From Streptomyces sp. RKAG290 (GTDB taxonomy: Bacteria; Actinomycetota; Actinomycetes; Streptomycetales; Streptomycetaceae), in contig NZ_JAJOZC010000001.1 of NCBI RefSeq assembly GCF_023701695.1, positions 1,488,001 through 1,552,000 of the forward strand: a DNA stretch of 64,000 bases, given 5' to 3'. The notes beneath the pieces are model-generated. The model did no database searches. It saw nothing but the letters and a program-made list of their open reading frames with translations, and was not told where the DNA came from. Both the position numbers and the translations under genes were made by a program. Shown one piece after another: positions 52,190 to 60,911 of the stretch. Each line of letters opens with the position of its first letter. Position 1 is the stretch's first letter.

Positions 52190-53153
52190 ATCTGCTCCTT
52201 ATTCCGTGCCACCGCCTGCGCCCTAGCCGGTGCAGGCCCACCACACCCATAACGAGCGGGAGTTCCGCAGGGGTCGGGAGCCGCATCATTGCGTTGGGAT
52301 CCTGGGACACACTATTCGACGGTGCGGGGGCAGCCGCCGTCCCGGCGCGCGCGTCCGGGACCGAGGAGAACGCCGAACGTTCCTCCAGCTTCCGCCAGTG
52401 TCCGAGGGGCCAGCCGATCACCACGGCCCGTCCCACTACGGCGTCCTCGGAAACCGTGCCGTCGGCCGTCTTGTCCAGATGGAAACGCGAATCGGCGGAA
52501 TTGGAGCGATGGTCGCCCATGACGAAGATTCGCCCCACCGGAACCTTTACCTCGAATTTGATCGTGGAGGGGGGATTGCCGGGAAACAGATAGGGCTCGT
52601 CGACAGCCTGTCCGTTGACCATGAGACGGCCGTCCTTGTCGCAGCACTTCACCGTGTCGCCCCCGACCGCGACCACCCGCTTGATCAGGTCCTGTTCGTC
52701 GTCGGAAGGCAGCAGGCCGATGAAGGTCAGCACCTCCTTCACCTGCTTGATGACGACAGGTGACTCCGTCGCCGTCACCGGATTCGGCGGCGGCCAGTCC
52801 GAGGGGTTCTTGAACACGACGACGTCGCCGCGCTGGGGCCGGGACCCGAACCAGGGCGTCAGCTTGTCCACCAGGACCCGGTCGCCGATCCGGATGGTCT
52901 GTTCCATCGACCCCGACGGAATCACGAAGGCCTGCACCAGGAACGTCTTGAGGACCAGCGCGATCAGCAGCGCGACGGTGATGAGGAGGGGAATCTCCTT
53001 AACGGCCGACCGGCGCCGCTTCCGCTTCACCTTGCGGGCCAGCTTGCGCCGCTCCGCCCGGGTGGGCAGCGAACGGGCAACCGTGGGCCTGGTGCCGGTG
53101 GGGAGCGGTATCCCGGGATCCGCAGCGTCGTGCGGCCGCCCGTGGTTACCCAT
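52077..53153 (-). CDS. sipX: Type I signal peptidase (SipX-like)
   Basis: This is a 358-residue SPase with a basic N-terminus (RKLARKVKRKRRRSAVKEIP), anchor LLITVALLIALVLKTFLVQ, Ser in VIPSGSMEQTIRIGDRVLVD, Lys in LIKRVVAVGGDTVKCC and FVMGDHRSNSADSRFH. The second hydrophobic segment LPLVMGVVGLHRLG is followed by about 50 low-complexity residues (GGFGGGRTIRARRTRGPAG...) encoded by DNA that overlaps the sipY start by 113 bp. This tail is unusual; either the overlap is real or the native stop has been lost. It starts 8 bp inside sipW. Confidence 0.9.
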   Translation of the reverse strand: MGNHGRPHDAADPGIPLPTGTRPTVARSLPTRAERRKLARKVKRKRRRSAVKEIPLLITVALLIALVLKTFLVQAFVIPSGSMEQTIRIGDRVLVDKLTPWFGSRPQRGDVVVFKNPSDWPPPNPVTATESPVVIKQVKEVLTFIGLLPSDDEQDLIKRVVAVGGDTVKCCDKDGRLMVNGQAVDEPYLFPGNPPSTIKFEVKVPVGRIFVMGDHRSNSADSRFHLDKTADGTVSEDAVVGRAVVIGWPLGHWRKLEERSAFSSVPDARAGTAAAPAPSNSVSQDPNAMMRLPTPAELPLVMGVVGLHRLGRRRWHGIRSRCGGFGGGRTIRARRTRGPAGQSGECRVGRDDGGPGGE

Positions 53154-53916
53154 GCGTCGCCCCCGGCGTCCGGACGCCGTCGAAGGCCGCGGTGTCCGGC
53201 AGGGATCCCAGCCGGCCCAGCGGCCAGCCGAGCCAGTCGGCCCTGCCGATCACCTCGTCGACCGGCACCATGCCGCCTCCCGGTTCGCCCAGGTGGTCAC
53301 GGGAGTCCCTGGAGCGGCTGCGGTGATCGCCCATCATCCAGAGCGTGCCGTCGGGCACCACGATGTCGAACGGGGCCCGGGACGGCTCGTCGCCCGCGAA
53401 CAGATAGCGCTCGTCCACCGGCAGGCCGTTCACCTCGACCCTCCCCCGCTTGTCGCAGCAGACCACCCGATCGCCCCCCACACCCACCACCCGCTTCACG
53501 AAGTCGGTCTCGGCGGGCTCCGCGAGCCCCAGGGAAGCCGCCGCCCCGTGCAGCAGCCCGGTGACGGGATTCTCCTGCGGCGCCTCCTGCATGAAGGAGC
53601 CGGTGCCGTCGAAGACCACCACGTCGCCACGCCGGGGTACGGAGCCGAAACGGTACGCCAGTTTGTTGACCAGCACCCGGTCCCCGACCTGCAGCGTGGG
53701 CTGCATCGAGCGGCTGGGGATCAGGAAGGGCTGCACCACGAAGGAGCTGAGGAGCAGCACGAAGACCGCGCAGAGGGCACCGAGGGAGAGGGCGCGCCGC
53801 CACGACATCGAGGCGGCGATCCGGCGCGGGATACGCGAAGAGCGCGACCCCTCCTCCGACCCTGTTGCGGGTGCGGAGGAACGGTCGCGCTCCTTGGGCC
53901 TTGCTTCCGTGTCCAT
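53146..53916 (-). CDS. sipW: Type I signal peptidase (SipW-like)
   Basis: The protein has 256 residues with N-terminal helix LGALCAVFVLLLSSFVVQPF, Ser in FLIPSRSMQPTLQVGDRVLV, Lys in FVKRVVGVGGDRVVCC and WMMGDHRSRSRDSRDH. Unlike the other four it has no C-terminal hydrophobic segment, ending AAFDGVRTPGATHG, which matches the SipW pattern. The start ATG 53916 has only a weak ribosome site. It is first of the sip run, 46 bp after rplS. Confidence 0.9.
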   Translation of the reverse strand: MDTEARPKERDRSSAPATGSEEGSRSSRIPRRIAASMSWRRALSLGALCAVFVLLLSSFVVQPFLIPSRSMQPTLQVGDRVLVNKLAYRFGSVPRRGDVVVFDGTGSFMQEAPQENPVTGLLHGAAASLGLAEPAETDFVKRVVGVGGDRVVCCDKRGRVEVNGLPVDERYLFAGDEPSRAPFDIVVPDGTLWMMGDHRSRSRDSRDHLGEPGGGMVPVDEVIGRADWLGWPLGRLGSLPDTAAFDGVRTPGATHG

Positions 53917-53961
53917 CGGGGCCAAAGCTTATCCGGCCGTGCCGTGGACCTGGGAGTCAGC

Positions 53962-54312
53962 TCAGCGGTCGCGCTTCTCCTTGATCTTCGCGGCCTTGCC
54001 GCGCAGCTCACGGAGGAAGTACAGCTTGGCGCGACGGACGTCACCGCGGGTGACGAGCTCGATCTTCTCGAAGATCGGGCTGTGCACCGGGAAGGTGCGC
54101 TCGACGCCGACGCTGAAGGAGACCTTGCGGACCGTGAAGGTCTCGCTGATGCCCGCGCCCTGGCGGCGGATGACGATGCCCTTGAACTGCTGGATACGGG
54201 AGCGGTTGCCCTCGATCACGCGCACGTGGACGTTGACGGTGTCGCCGGGGCGGAACGCCGGGACGTCGGTACGCAGCGAGGCGGCGTTGACGCCATCGAG
54301 CAGGGAAGTCAT
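53962..54312 (-). CDS. rplS: 50S ribosomal protein L19
   Basis: This 116-residue protein is almost identical in pattern to Streptomyces L19: [60 protein letters not shown] and [20 protein letters not shown]. It sits at the 30S-50S interface. ATG 54312 gives the usual length; a further ATG at 54339 is in frame but adds nine residues not found in the family. It leads the sip operon or shares its transcript. Confidence 0.95.
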   Translation of the reverse strand: MTSLLDGVNAASLRTDVPAFRPGDTVNVHVRVIEGNRSRIQQFKGIVIRRQGAGISETFTVRKVSFSVGVERTFPVHSPIFEKIELVTRGDVRRAKLYFLRELRGKAAKIKEKRDR

Positions 54313-54439
54313 GTTGTCTGCTTTCTTCGCCGATGCCACAGGTCATCGACGGGAGAGTGATGAATCAGGGGTGCTGATCGCGTCGGGCGGGCGTCGTTCC
54401 CCCTGTGGCAGGGGCGCGCGTCGGACGTACAGCAGCGGC

Positions 54440-55261
54440 CTATTCTTCCACGGCCTGGGGCCTGCGCCAAAATCGGCCGCCGGGCTCCGGTGACCAGCCC
54501 AGGATGGAGAGCATCTCGCGGTCCTTCTTGTCGAAGCCCGCTGCCTCGCAACGCTCGATCAGGTCGGGCCGGTTGAGCGCGGTACGACGGAAGGCCTCGT
54601 CCCGGCGCCAGCGCGCGATCCGGCCGTGGTGGCCGCTGAGCAGCACGTCCGGGATACCCCTGCCGCGCCACTCGGGCGGCTTGGTGTAGACGGGCCCTTC
54701 CAGCAGATCGGCCATCGCGCCGGGAGCGAAGGAGTCGTCCCGGTGCGATTCGGCGTTGCCGAGCACTCCCGGCAGCAGCCGGGCCACCGCCTCGGTGATC
54801 ACCAGTACCGCGGCTTCCCCGCCGGCCAGCACGTAGTCGCCGATGGACACCTCGACGACCGGCATCCGGGTGGCGTACTCCTCGGTCACCCGCCGGTCGA
54901 TGCCCTCGTAGCGGGCCGGGGCGAAGATCAGCCAGGGCCGCCCGGACAGCTCGACGGCGAGTTCCTGGGTGAACGGCCGGCCGCTCGGCGTGGGCACCAC
55001 GAGCACCGGGGAGTGCGCACCGGCCTCGTAACCGCAGGCCAGGGTCTCGTCCAGGGCGTCGCCCCACGGCTCGGTCTTCATGACCATGCCGGGGCCGCCG
55101 CCGTAGGGAGTGTCGTCGACCGTGTTGTGGCGGTCGTACGTCCACTCCCGCAGATCGTGCACCTGCACGTCGAGGCGGCCGCGGGCGCGGGCCTTGCCGA
55201 CGAGTGAGACGTTCAGCGGTTCCAGGTACTCGGGGAAGATCGTGACGACATCGAGGCGCAT
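54440..55261 (-). CDS. trmD: tRNA (guanine37-N1)-methyltransferase
   Basis: This 273-residue SPOUT enzyme shows [20 protein letters not shown], the TPYGGGPGMVMKTEPWGDAL motif, the knot ARYEGIDRRVTEEYA, EVSIGDYVLAGGEAAVLVIT and the C-terminal PPEWRGRGIPDVLLSGHHGR. It methylates G37 to prevent frameshifting. Its ATG overlaps the rimM stop (TGATG), so rimM-trmD are coupled, as in most bacteria. Confidence 0.96.
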   Translation of the reverse strand: MRLDVVTIFPEYLEPLNVSLVGKARARGRLDVQVHDLREWTYDRHNTVDDTPYGGGPGMVMKTEPWGDALDETLACGYEAGAHSPVLVVPTPSGRPFTQELAVELSGRPWLIFAPARYEGIDRRVTEEYATRMPVVEVSIGDYVLAGGEAAVLVITEAVARLLPGVLGNAESHRDDSFAPGAMADLLEGPVYTKPPEWRGRGIPDVLLSGHHGRIARWRRDEAFRRTALNRPDLIERCEAAGFDKKDREMLSILGWSPEPGGRFWRRPQAVEE

Positions 55262-55872
55262 CAGTCGTCTTTCCCGGACTCGTCCTGACCAGCCTCGGCG
55301 GGACCGGACCCGGCCTCGGCGGCTGCCGCATCCTCGTCGCGCGAGGAGACCACGACGGCCTGGCTGTCGTCGATCAGACCGGGCGGCGGAGTGATCACCG
55401 CGCGCTGCTCCTCCAGGTCGATCTCCGAGACGATCTCCTCGACGAACGGGATCATCACCTCGGTGCCGTCGGGACGCTCCACGATGAAGAGGTCCTGCGA
55501 GGGCAGGTGCGTGACCTCGGTGATCCGGCCGATCTCGGTACCGTCGGCGAGCACCACGTCCAGATCCATCAGCTGATGGTCGTAGAACTCCTCGGGGTCC
55601 TCCGGGAGCTCCGCCGGGTCGACGTCGGCGATCAGCAGCGTGTTGCGCAGCGCCTCGGCGGCCGTACGGTCGCGCACTCCCTCGAAACGCAGCAGCAGCC
55701 GGCCGCTGTGCACCCGGCCGGTCTCGATCGTCAGCGGACCCGTCGAGGCCGGCTCGGTGGCCAGTACGGCACCGGGCCCGAGCCGGAGCTCCGGCTCGTC
55801 CGTGCGCACCTCGACGGTGACCTCGCCCTTGATGCCGTGGGCGCGACCGATCCGCGCGACTACCAACTGCAC
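55261..55872 (-). CDS. rimM: 16S rRNA processing protein RimM
   Basis: The 203-residue product has the N-terminal RimM beta-barrel ([20 protein letters not shown]) and a PRC-barrel domain ([40 protein letters not shown]) that binds ribosomal protein S19 during 30S assembly. The last 35 residues are an acidic tail ([19 protein letters not shown]). GTG 55872 is preceded by AGGAG about 10 bases upstream. Confidence 0.94.
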   Translation of the reverse strand: MQLVVARIGRAHGIKGEVTVEVRTDEPELRLGPGAVLATEPASTGPLTIETGRVHSGRLLLRFEGVRDRTAAEALRNTLLIADVDPAELPEDPEEFYDHQLMDLDVVLADGTEIGRITEVTHLPSQDLFIVERPDGTEVMIPFVEEIVSEIDLEEQRAVITPPPGLIDDSQAVVVSSRDEDAAAAEAGSGPAEAGQDESGKDD

Positions 55873-55952
55873 CTTGTGTTCTCTCCTGTCGTACGACGAC
55901 GGGCCGGGGCGGGCGCATGGCCCTCCCCGGCCCGTGCCGGTGTTCAACTCTG

Positions 55953-56192
55953 TCAGCGAACCTGATCCACATCGACGAGGTCGACGCGGATACCACGGCC
56001 GCCGATGGCGCCGACGACGGTACGCAGCGCGCGTGCGGTGCGGCCGTTACGGCCGATCACCTTGCCGAGGTCATCGGGATGGACCCGAACCTCGAGCACA
56101 CGGCCACGCCGCAGGTCGCGCGAGGCGACCTGCACGTCCTCGGGGTTGTCGACGATGCCTTTCACGAGGTGCTCGAGAGCCTCCTCGAGCAT
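55953..56192 (-). CDS. khpA: KH-domain RNA-binding protein (KhpA-like)
   Basis: This 79-residue single KH domain is [20 protein letters not shown], then [20 protein letters not shown], with the GxxG loop as IGRNGRTA. It resembles KhpA, an RNA chaperone coding next to rpsP in many Gram-positives. It is separated from rpsP by 2 bp and from rimM by 80 bp. Confidence 0.92.
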   Translation of the reverse strand: MLEEALEHLVKGIVDNPEDVQVASRDLRRGRVLEVRVHPDDLGKVIGRNGRTARALRTVVGAIGGRGIRVDLVDVDQVR

Positions 56193-56194
56193 GC

Positions 56195-56638
56195 TCAGGC
56201 CTCGGTCGACTCGGCGGGCGCAGCTGCGTCAGCAGCGTCGTCCGCCTTCTTGTCGGCCTTCTTCGCCTTCTGCGTGATGGCCTCGCCCTTGGACTCCTCG
56301 CCGGAGTCCTTGGTCAGGGCCTCGAAGAGGGCGCGCTTGTCAGCCTTGGGCTCAGGCTGCAGCAGCGGCGCGGGGGCCGGGAGGCCCTTGTGGGCCTGCC
56401 AGTCACCGGTCAGCTTGAGGATCGCGAGAACCGGCTCGGTCGGCTGGGCGCCGACGGACAGCCAGTACTGCGCGCGCTCTGCGTTGACCTCGATGCGCGA
56501 GGGGTTCTGCACCGGGTGGTACAGGCCGATCTCCTCGATGGCCCGGCCATCACGGCGGGTACGGGAGTCGGCGACGACGATGCGGTAGTGAGGCGAACGG
56601 ATCTTGCCCAGACGCTTCAGCTTGATCTTGACTGCCAC
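56195..56638 (-). CDS. rpsP: 30S ribosomal protein S16
   Basis: This 147-residue S16 has [20 protein letters not shown] and the family block [20 protein letters not shown]. After residue 80 an Ala/Lys/Glu-rich tail follows ([40 protein letters not shown]), usual in Streptomyces. GTG 56638 has AGGAG about 11 bases upstream. It starts the rpsP-khpA-rimM-trmD unit. Confidence 0.95.
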   Translation of the reverse strand: MAVKIKLKRLGKIRSPHYRIVVADSRTRRDGRAIEEIGLYHPVQNPSRIEVNAERAQYWLSVGAQPTEPVLAILKLTGDWQAHKGLPAPAPLLQPEPKADKRALFEALTKDSGEESKGEAITQKAKKADKKADDAADAAAPAESTEA

Positions 56639-56795
56639 GGAAGTGGTGTCTCCTGGTCTATGACGTGGTTGGGCACAACAAGATGCCACGTGGGGTTGCG
56701 GTACTCGGAGTGCCCGATGGACGCGTCAGCCGGAGGAGAGAGGGGTCCTGTGCGACTGTCGAGTACAGCTAGCCATTGTGCCACACCACATCGGC

Positions 56796-57389
56796 TCACC
56801 CCACCGCGACCACTGCCTCCGGAATCCGGAACGGCTTGCCGCAGCCGCCGCAGACGATCGGGGCCTGTGCGAGGACCGAGGGGACGACGCGCACATTGCG
56901 ACCGCAGTCACAGACGGCCTTGACCCGCACGCCCCCTCCGGAGGAGCCGTGCCGGGCGGCGGGACCGCGGAAGGAGCGCTTGGTGTCGGCGGCGGTGGCG
57001 ACGGTGTGCGCCTTCAGGGCGCGCTGCAGCCGTTCCATCGTCGGCCGGTACCGGCGTTTGGCCTCGGGGTTGAGCGTGACCAGCGAGAAGCCACTGCTGG
57101 GGTGGGGCTCCTCGGCATGGTCGAGGCCCAGCTCCTCGGCGATCGCCAGGAATCGACGGTTGTGGTAGCGGCCGGCGCGAGAGGTGTCGCGGACACCTCG
57201 GGCGGCGGCGATGCCATGGACTGCCTCATGGAGCAGTCGCTCGAAGGAGAGCTCGGCGCCACAGGCGGACGAGGACTCTCCGATCAGGGACTCGGGCGCG
57301 GCAAGATCGGGCAGCTCGGGGTGGTACCGCTGAATGTCGGCCCACGCCTGTGCCAGCTCTGCGGCAAGTACAGGTGGTGTCGTGCTCAC
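56796..57389 (-). CDS. SprT-like zinc metalloprotein
   Basis: The 197-residue protein carries a HExxH metal site in RLLHEAVHGIAAARG, a third His in RYHNRRFLAIAEELGLD, and a C-terminal zinc ribbon CDCGRN...CGGCGKPF. These match SprT-like domains, which in eukaryotes cleave DNA-protein crosslinks; bacterial roles are unclear. GTG 57389 is used; no clear ribosome site. Confidence 0.85.
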   Translation of the reverse strand: MSTTPPVLAAELAQAWADIQRYHPELPDLAAPESLIGESSSACGAELSFERLLHEAVHGIAAARGVRDTSRAGRYHNRRFLAIAEELGLDHAEEPHPSSGFSLVTLNPEAKRRYRPTMERLQRALKAHTVATAADTKRSFRGPAARHGSSGGGVRVKAVCDCGRNVRVVPSVLAQAPIVCGGCGKPFRIPEAVVAVG

Positions 57390-57935
57390 GTCGTGACAAC
57401 GAGCGCGAGTGCCCCGGTGTTCCGATTCCGGGCCATCCCAAATAATTTGCACGTACCAGTCAGTTGCCGTTCATGCGTCCTGACGAGGACGGGTGCGCTG
57501 ATCTGCGGAGAAGTCTCACAGCTCACACCAAGGTGGTACGTAGTGACGTGTACGCCCGAGCGCGTAGACGGTGCGTACGCCCCCGGAACCCGCACTGCGG
57601 GGCGCCCGGAACATCGACGGGCGCGGCCCTCGGAAGCCGACATTACCCCTCGACGTGCCCGGCCCCGCATGTCGGGTGAGACTGGGACCGGAAAGCGGGA
57701 CCGCGGGCCTCCGGGCATCCATGTCCCTCGGGTGTCACCGGCGACATGTTCCGGCCACGGGGCGCATCACCGGGCCGCACCGAGGGCAACCATTGCCCGT
57801 AGACCCCTGGACGCGGCGGCGGATGCGCAGTTCTCTGGCATACGGGGGAAGCGCGGGCGCACAGACACGGGGAGACGTCCACTCAGGCACGACCGATCGG
57901 CACGACCGGAATCCCGGCGGATTGGGGCGCATTCC
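57390..57935. other. 546-bp gene-free interval between divergent genes
   Basis: Several short open frames cross this region but none has Streptomyces-like codon bias, a ribosome site or recognisable motif. There is an AT-rich patch at 57436-57452 (CAAATAATTTGC) suitable for a promoter of the SprT-like gene. No strong inverted repeats were found. Confidence 0.4.
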
Positions 57936-58775
57936 ATGACACCAACGCTTGTCCGGCACCACAGGTACGCGGAGTCCTCCGCCTCGGTGGACACCGGTTC
58001 GCGGGCCCGTGACTGGGCGGAGATCCAGGAGCGGATGCTCGCGCCGCTGTACGAGGCGGTGTACCGGCGCCTGGAAGTGGGGGCCGGCACCCGGATGCTC
58101 TCGCTCGGCTGCGGCTCCGGCCTCGCACTGCTGATCGCGGCCGGCCGCGGAGCACGCGTCACCGGTATCGACCCCGACGTCGAACGTCTCGCGCTCGCGC
58201 GGGCCCGGCTGCTGCCGGACCGGGAGGGCGACGCCGGGTCCCCGGACGCCGGGCCGCAGCTCCTGGAAGGCGTCCCTGCCACGCCGGCCGGCTCCGGGCC
58301 CTACGACCTGATCACCGCGTTCACCCCGATCGGCTGCTCGGCGGACGACGGTGAGGAGCTGGTGGCCACCCTCGCCTCCGCGGTGCCGCTGGCGAGCCGG
58401 GGCAGCACGGTCGTACTGACCGGCTGGGGCCCGCCCGAGCGGTGCGCGACGGCGGCGGTGCTGCGGGTGGCCACCCGGCTCGCGGACGGCGCGGACGGCT
58501 GGCTCGGCGCACAGCGCGACGATCTGGAGAACGTGGCGTTCCGGGCCGGGCTGAAGCCCGACGGATCGGGGCGGGTGGCGTGCCCGTTCGGCTACGCGGA
58601 CATGGACAGCGCGGTCCGGGGCCTGCTGTCGACGCGGCTGTTCGACGCCGCGGTACGGGCGACGGACCGTTCGCAGGTGGAGAAGGAGGTGGCGGAGGCC
58701 CTGCATCCGCACCGGCGCCGGGACGGCACGGTCTGGATGCCCAACGTGTTCCGCTACCTCGTCTGCACGACGTAG
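57936..58775 (+). CDS. SAM-dependent methyltransferase of unknown substrate
   Basis: The 279-residue class I methyltransferase has motif I MLSLGCGSGLALLIAAGRGA at about residue 53, an acidic motif II VTGIDPDVERLALARARLL, and a YDLITAFTPIGCS motif IV region. The N-terminal TGSRARDWAEIQERMLAPLY is typical of Streptomyces proteins in this position beside ffh. The start ATG 57936 follows GGGG about 9 bases upstream; a long open frame extends upstream without a ribosome site. It is convergent with the ftsH-like gene. Confidence 0.82.
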   Translation: MTPTLVRHHRYAESSASVDTGSRARDWAEIQERMLAPLYEAVYRRLEVGAGTRMLSLGCGSGLALLIAAGRGARVTGIDPDVERLALARARLLPDREGDAGSPDAGPQLLEGVPATPAGSGPYDLITAFTPIGCSADDGEELVATLASAVPLASRGSTVVLTGWGPPERCATAAVLRVATRLADGADGWLGAQRDDLENVAFRAGLKPDGSGRVACPFGYADMDSAVRGLLSTRLFDAAVRATDRSQVEKEVAEALHPHRRRDGTVWMPNVFRYLVCTT

Positions 58776-58793
58776 CGCGCTGAGGGCCCGGGT

Positions 58794-58818
58794 CCGGCCG
58801 GCGGCCACCGCCGGCCGG
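58794..58818. terminator. 11-bp bidirectional hairpin
   Basis: CCGGCCGGCGG at 58794-58804 pairs exactly with CCGCCGGCCGG at 58808-58818, loop CCA. It is squeezed between the stops of two convergent genes. Confidence 0.75.
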
Positions 58819-58824
58819 GCTCTC

Positions 58825-60741
58825 CTACGTGACCGTCCGGCTGACACCCGCGGCCAGGTAGGCGGCCGCCTCGTCCAGCGTCTCGTTCTCCAGCAGCGCT
58901 CCGGCCAGCGAGTCCAGCCTTGCCCGGTTGTCGCGCAGCAGCCGGCACGCCTCCTCGTAGCACTCGTCGACGATGCGCCGCATCTCACCGTCCACGGCGT
59001 CCAGCGTCGAGGGCGCGGCCGAGAGTCCGTACGCCTGCTGGGCATCGCTCGGGATCGCCGTGAGCCGGCCGACCTTGTGGCTCATGCCCCAGCGGCCCAC
59101 CATGCCGCGGGCCAGGTTGGTGACCTGCTCCAGGTCGCTCTCCGCGCCCGTGGTGATGACCCCGAACACCACCTGCTCGGCGGCCATGCCACCCAGTGCG
59201 CCGATGATCCGGCCGCGCAGGTACTTCTCGGTGTACGCGTACTTGTCGGCGTCCGGCGTGGAGAGCGTGACGCCGAGCGCGCGGCCGCGCGGCACGATGG
59301 TGACCTTGCGGACCGGGTCGGAACCCGGCTGCAGCATGCCCAGCAGAGCGTGGCCGCTCTCGTGGTACGCGGTCCTGCGGCGGTCCTCATCCGACATGAC
59401 GAGCGCGCGTTCCGCGCCGAGCTGGACCTTCTCCAGGGCGTCCGAGAGATCGGCCCCGCTCACCTGCGACTGCCCCCGCTTCACGGCGAGCAGCGCGGCC
59501 TCGTTGGCGAGGTTGGCCAGGTCGGCGCCGGTCATCCCGGGGGTCGTACGGGCCACCTGACCCAGATCCACGTCGCCGGCCATCGGGATCTGCCGGGTGT
59601 GGATCTCCAGGATCGCCTCCCGGCCACCCTTGTCCGGCGGGCTGACCTGGACGATCCGGTCGAAGCGGCCGGGCCGGGTGAGTGCCGGGTCGAGGACGTC
59701 GGCACGGTTGGTGGCGGCGAGCACGACCACGCCCTCGGAACCGGAGAAGCCGTCCATCTCGGTGAGGATCTGGTTGAGCGTCTGCTCGCGCTCGTCGTGG
59801 CCGCCCATGCCGGAGCCGCCGCCGCGGACGCGTCCGATGGTGTCGATCTCGTCGATGAAGACGATGGCGGGGGCGACCTTGCGCGCCTCGGCGAAGAGTT
59901 CCCTCACCCGGCCCGCTCCCACGCCCACGATCATCTCGATGAACTCGGAGGCCGAGGCCGAGAAGAACGGCACTCCCGCCTCCCCCGCGACAGCCCGCGC
60001 CAGCAGCGTCTTGCCGGTGCCGGGAGGGCCGGCGAGGAGCACCCCGCCGGGCATCCGGGCACCCATCCGCCGGTAGGCGTCCGGATTCTTCAGGAAGTCC
60101 ACGACGTCGTTGAGCTCGCCCTCGACCTCGTCGATGCCGGCGACGTCCTTGAAGGTGGTGCGCCGGCCACCCTCCAGCTCGACCGGCTTGGGCGGTGGCT
60201 TCCGGCCGAAGGCGCCCATCCCGCCGCCCATGCCGCCCCGCGACATCCGCCGGGCGATGAACACCCAGAGCAGGACGAGCAGCAGCATGGGTGCCAGCGA
60301 GATCAGCAGGTTGGCGAGGAAGCTGCGCTCCTTGACGACCGGTTCCGCGGTGACCGTGACGTCGTCCTTGACGAGTTCGGCCCAGAGGTTGTCGTCGGCG
60401 AAGGCGGGCCGCTGAGTGACGAACTTCGTGTACTTGTCGTCACCGCCCGGGACCTTCGCCTCCTTCTTGAGCTGGCCCTGGATGGCATCGCCCTTGGAGT
60501 AGATCTTGGAGACGTTGCCCGAGGTGACCTGCTTGCTGAACTCGGTGTACGCGATCGTCGGCTCTTCGTCGCCGTTGAAGAAGGAGAGCACCAGATTGGC
60601 GATCAGATAGACGATCAGTGCCGTCAGCAGCAGTCCGCCCCAGCCGCCCGGCATCTTCCGGCCCGGTGGCGGCGGCGGTGGGGCGCCTTCGGAGCGCCAG
60701 GGCTGGTCGGGGCGGTCGCGGGGAGGTACCGGACTGGTCAC
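58825..60741 (-). CDS. ftsH: FtsH-family AAA+ membrane metalloprotease (paralogue)
   Basis: The protein has 638 residues. Two N-terminal helices ([20 protein letters not shown] and [20 protein letters not shown]) flank an extracytoplasmic FtsH domain. The AAA+ module has Walker [20 protein letters not shown], Walker [15 protein letters not shown] and the [22 protein letters not shown]. The zinc protease site is [13 protein letters not shown] with the distant ligand [12 protein letters not shown]. It degrades misfolded membrane proteins and selected regulators. GTG 60741 has GAGGAG upstream. It is likely a second FtsH, since the canonical actinobacterial ftsH lies beside folE and tilS, which are not here. 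Confidence 0.93.
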   Translation of the reverse strand: MTSPVPPRDRPDQPWRSEGAPPPPPPGRKMPGGWGGLLLTALIVYLIANLVLSFFNGDEEPTIAYTEFSKQVTSGNVSKIYSKGDAIQGQLKKEAKVPGGDDKYTKFVTQRPAFADDNLWAELVKDDVTVTAEPVVKERSFLANLLISLAPMLLLVLLWVFIARRMSRGGMGGGMGAFGRKPPPKPVELEGGRRTTFKDVAGIDEVEGELNDVVDFLKNPDAYRRMGARMPGGVLLAGPPGTGKTLLARAVAGEAGVPFFSASASEFIEMIVGVGAGRVRELFAEARKVAPAIVFIDEIDTIGRVRGGGSGMGGHDEREQTLNQILTEMDGFSGSEGVVVLAATNRADVLDPALTRPGRFDRIVQVSPPDKGGREAILEIHTRQIPMAGDVDLGQVARTTPGMTGADLANLANEAALLAVKRGQSQVSGADLSDALEKVQLGAERALVMSDEDRRRTAYHESGHALLGMLQPGSDPVRKVTIVPRGRALGVTLSTPDADKYAYTEKYLRGRIIGALGGMAAEQVVFGVITTGAESDLEQVTNLARGMVGRWGMSHKVGRLTAIPSDAQQAYGLSAAPSTLDAVDGEMRRIVDECYEEACRLLRDNRARLDSLAGALLENETLDEAAAYLAAGVSRTVT

Positions 60742-60855
60742 GCGCGCTCCTCTGCCGACAGCCGTTGAGCCGACATTAAGTGAGAAATGCGGGCGAAGCT
60801 CTCGGAGCGGTGGCCCGATGGGCCCATGGAGGGACGCGGCCTCCCCCGCACACGC

Positions 60856-60893
60856 CCGAGGGGGCGCCCGCCGTGAAGCGGGCGCCCCCTCGG
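60856..60893 (-). terminator. 16-bp hairpin terminator after ffh
   Basis: CCGAGGGGGCGCCCGC at 60856-60871 pairs exactly with 60878-60893, loop CGTGAA, 18 bases past the minus-strand ffh stop. Confidence 0.85.
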
Positions 60894-60911
60894 GGACGTA
60901 ACTCGCGCTGC

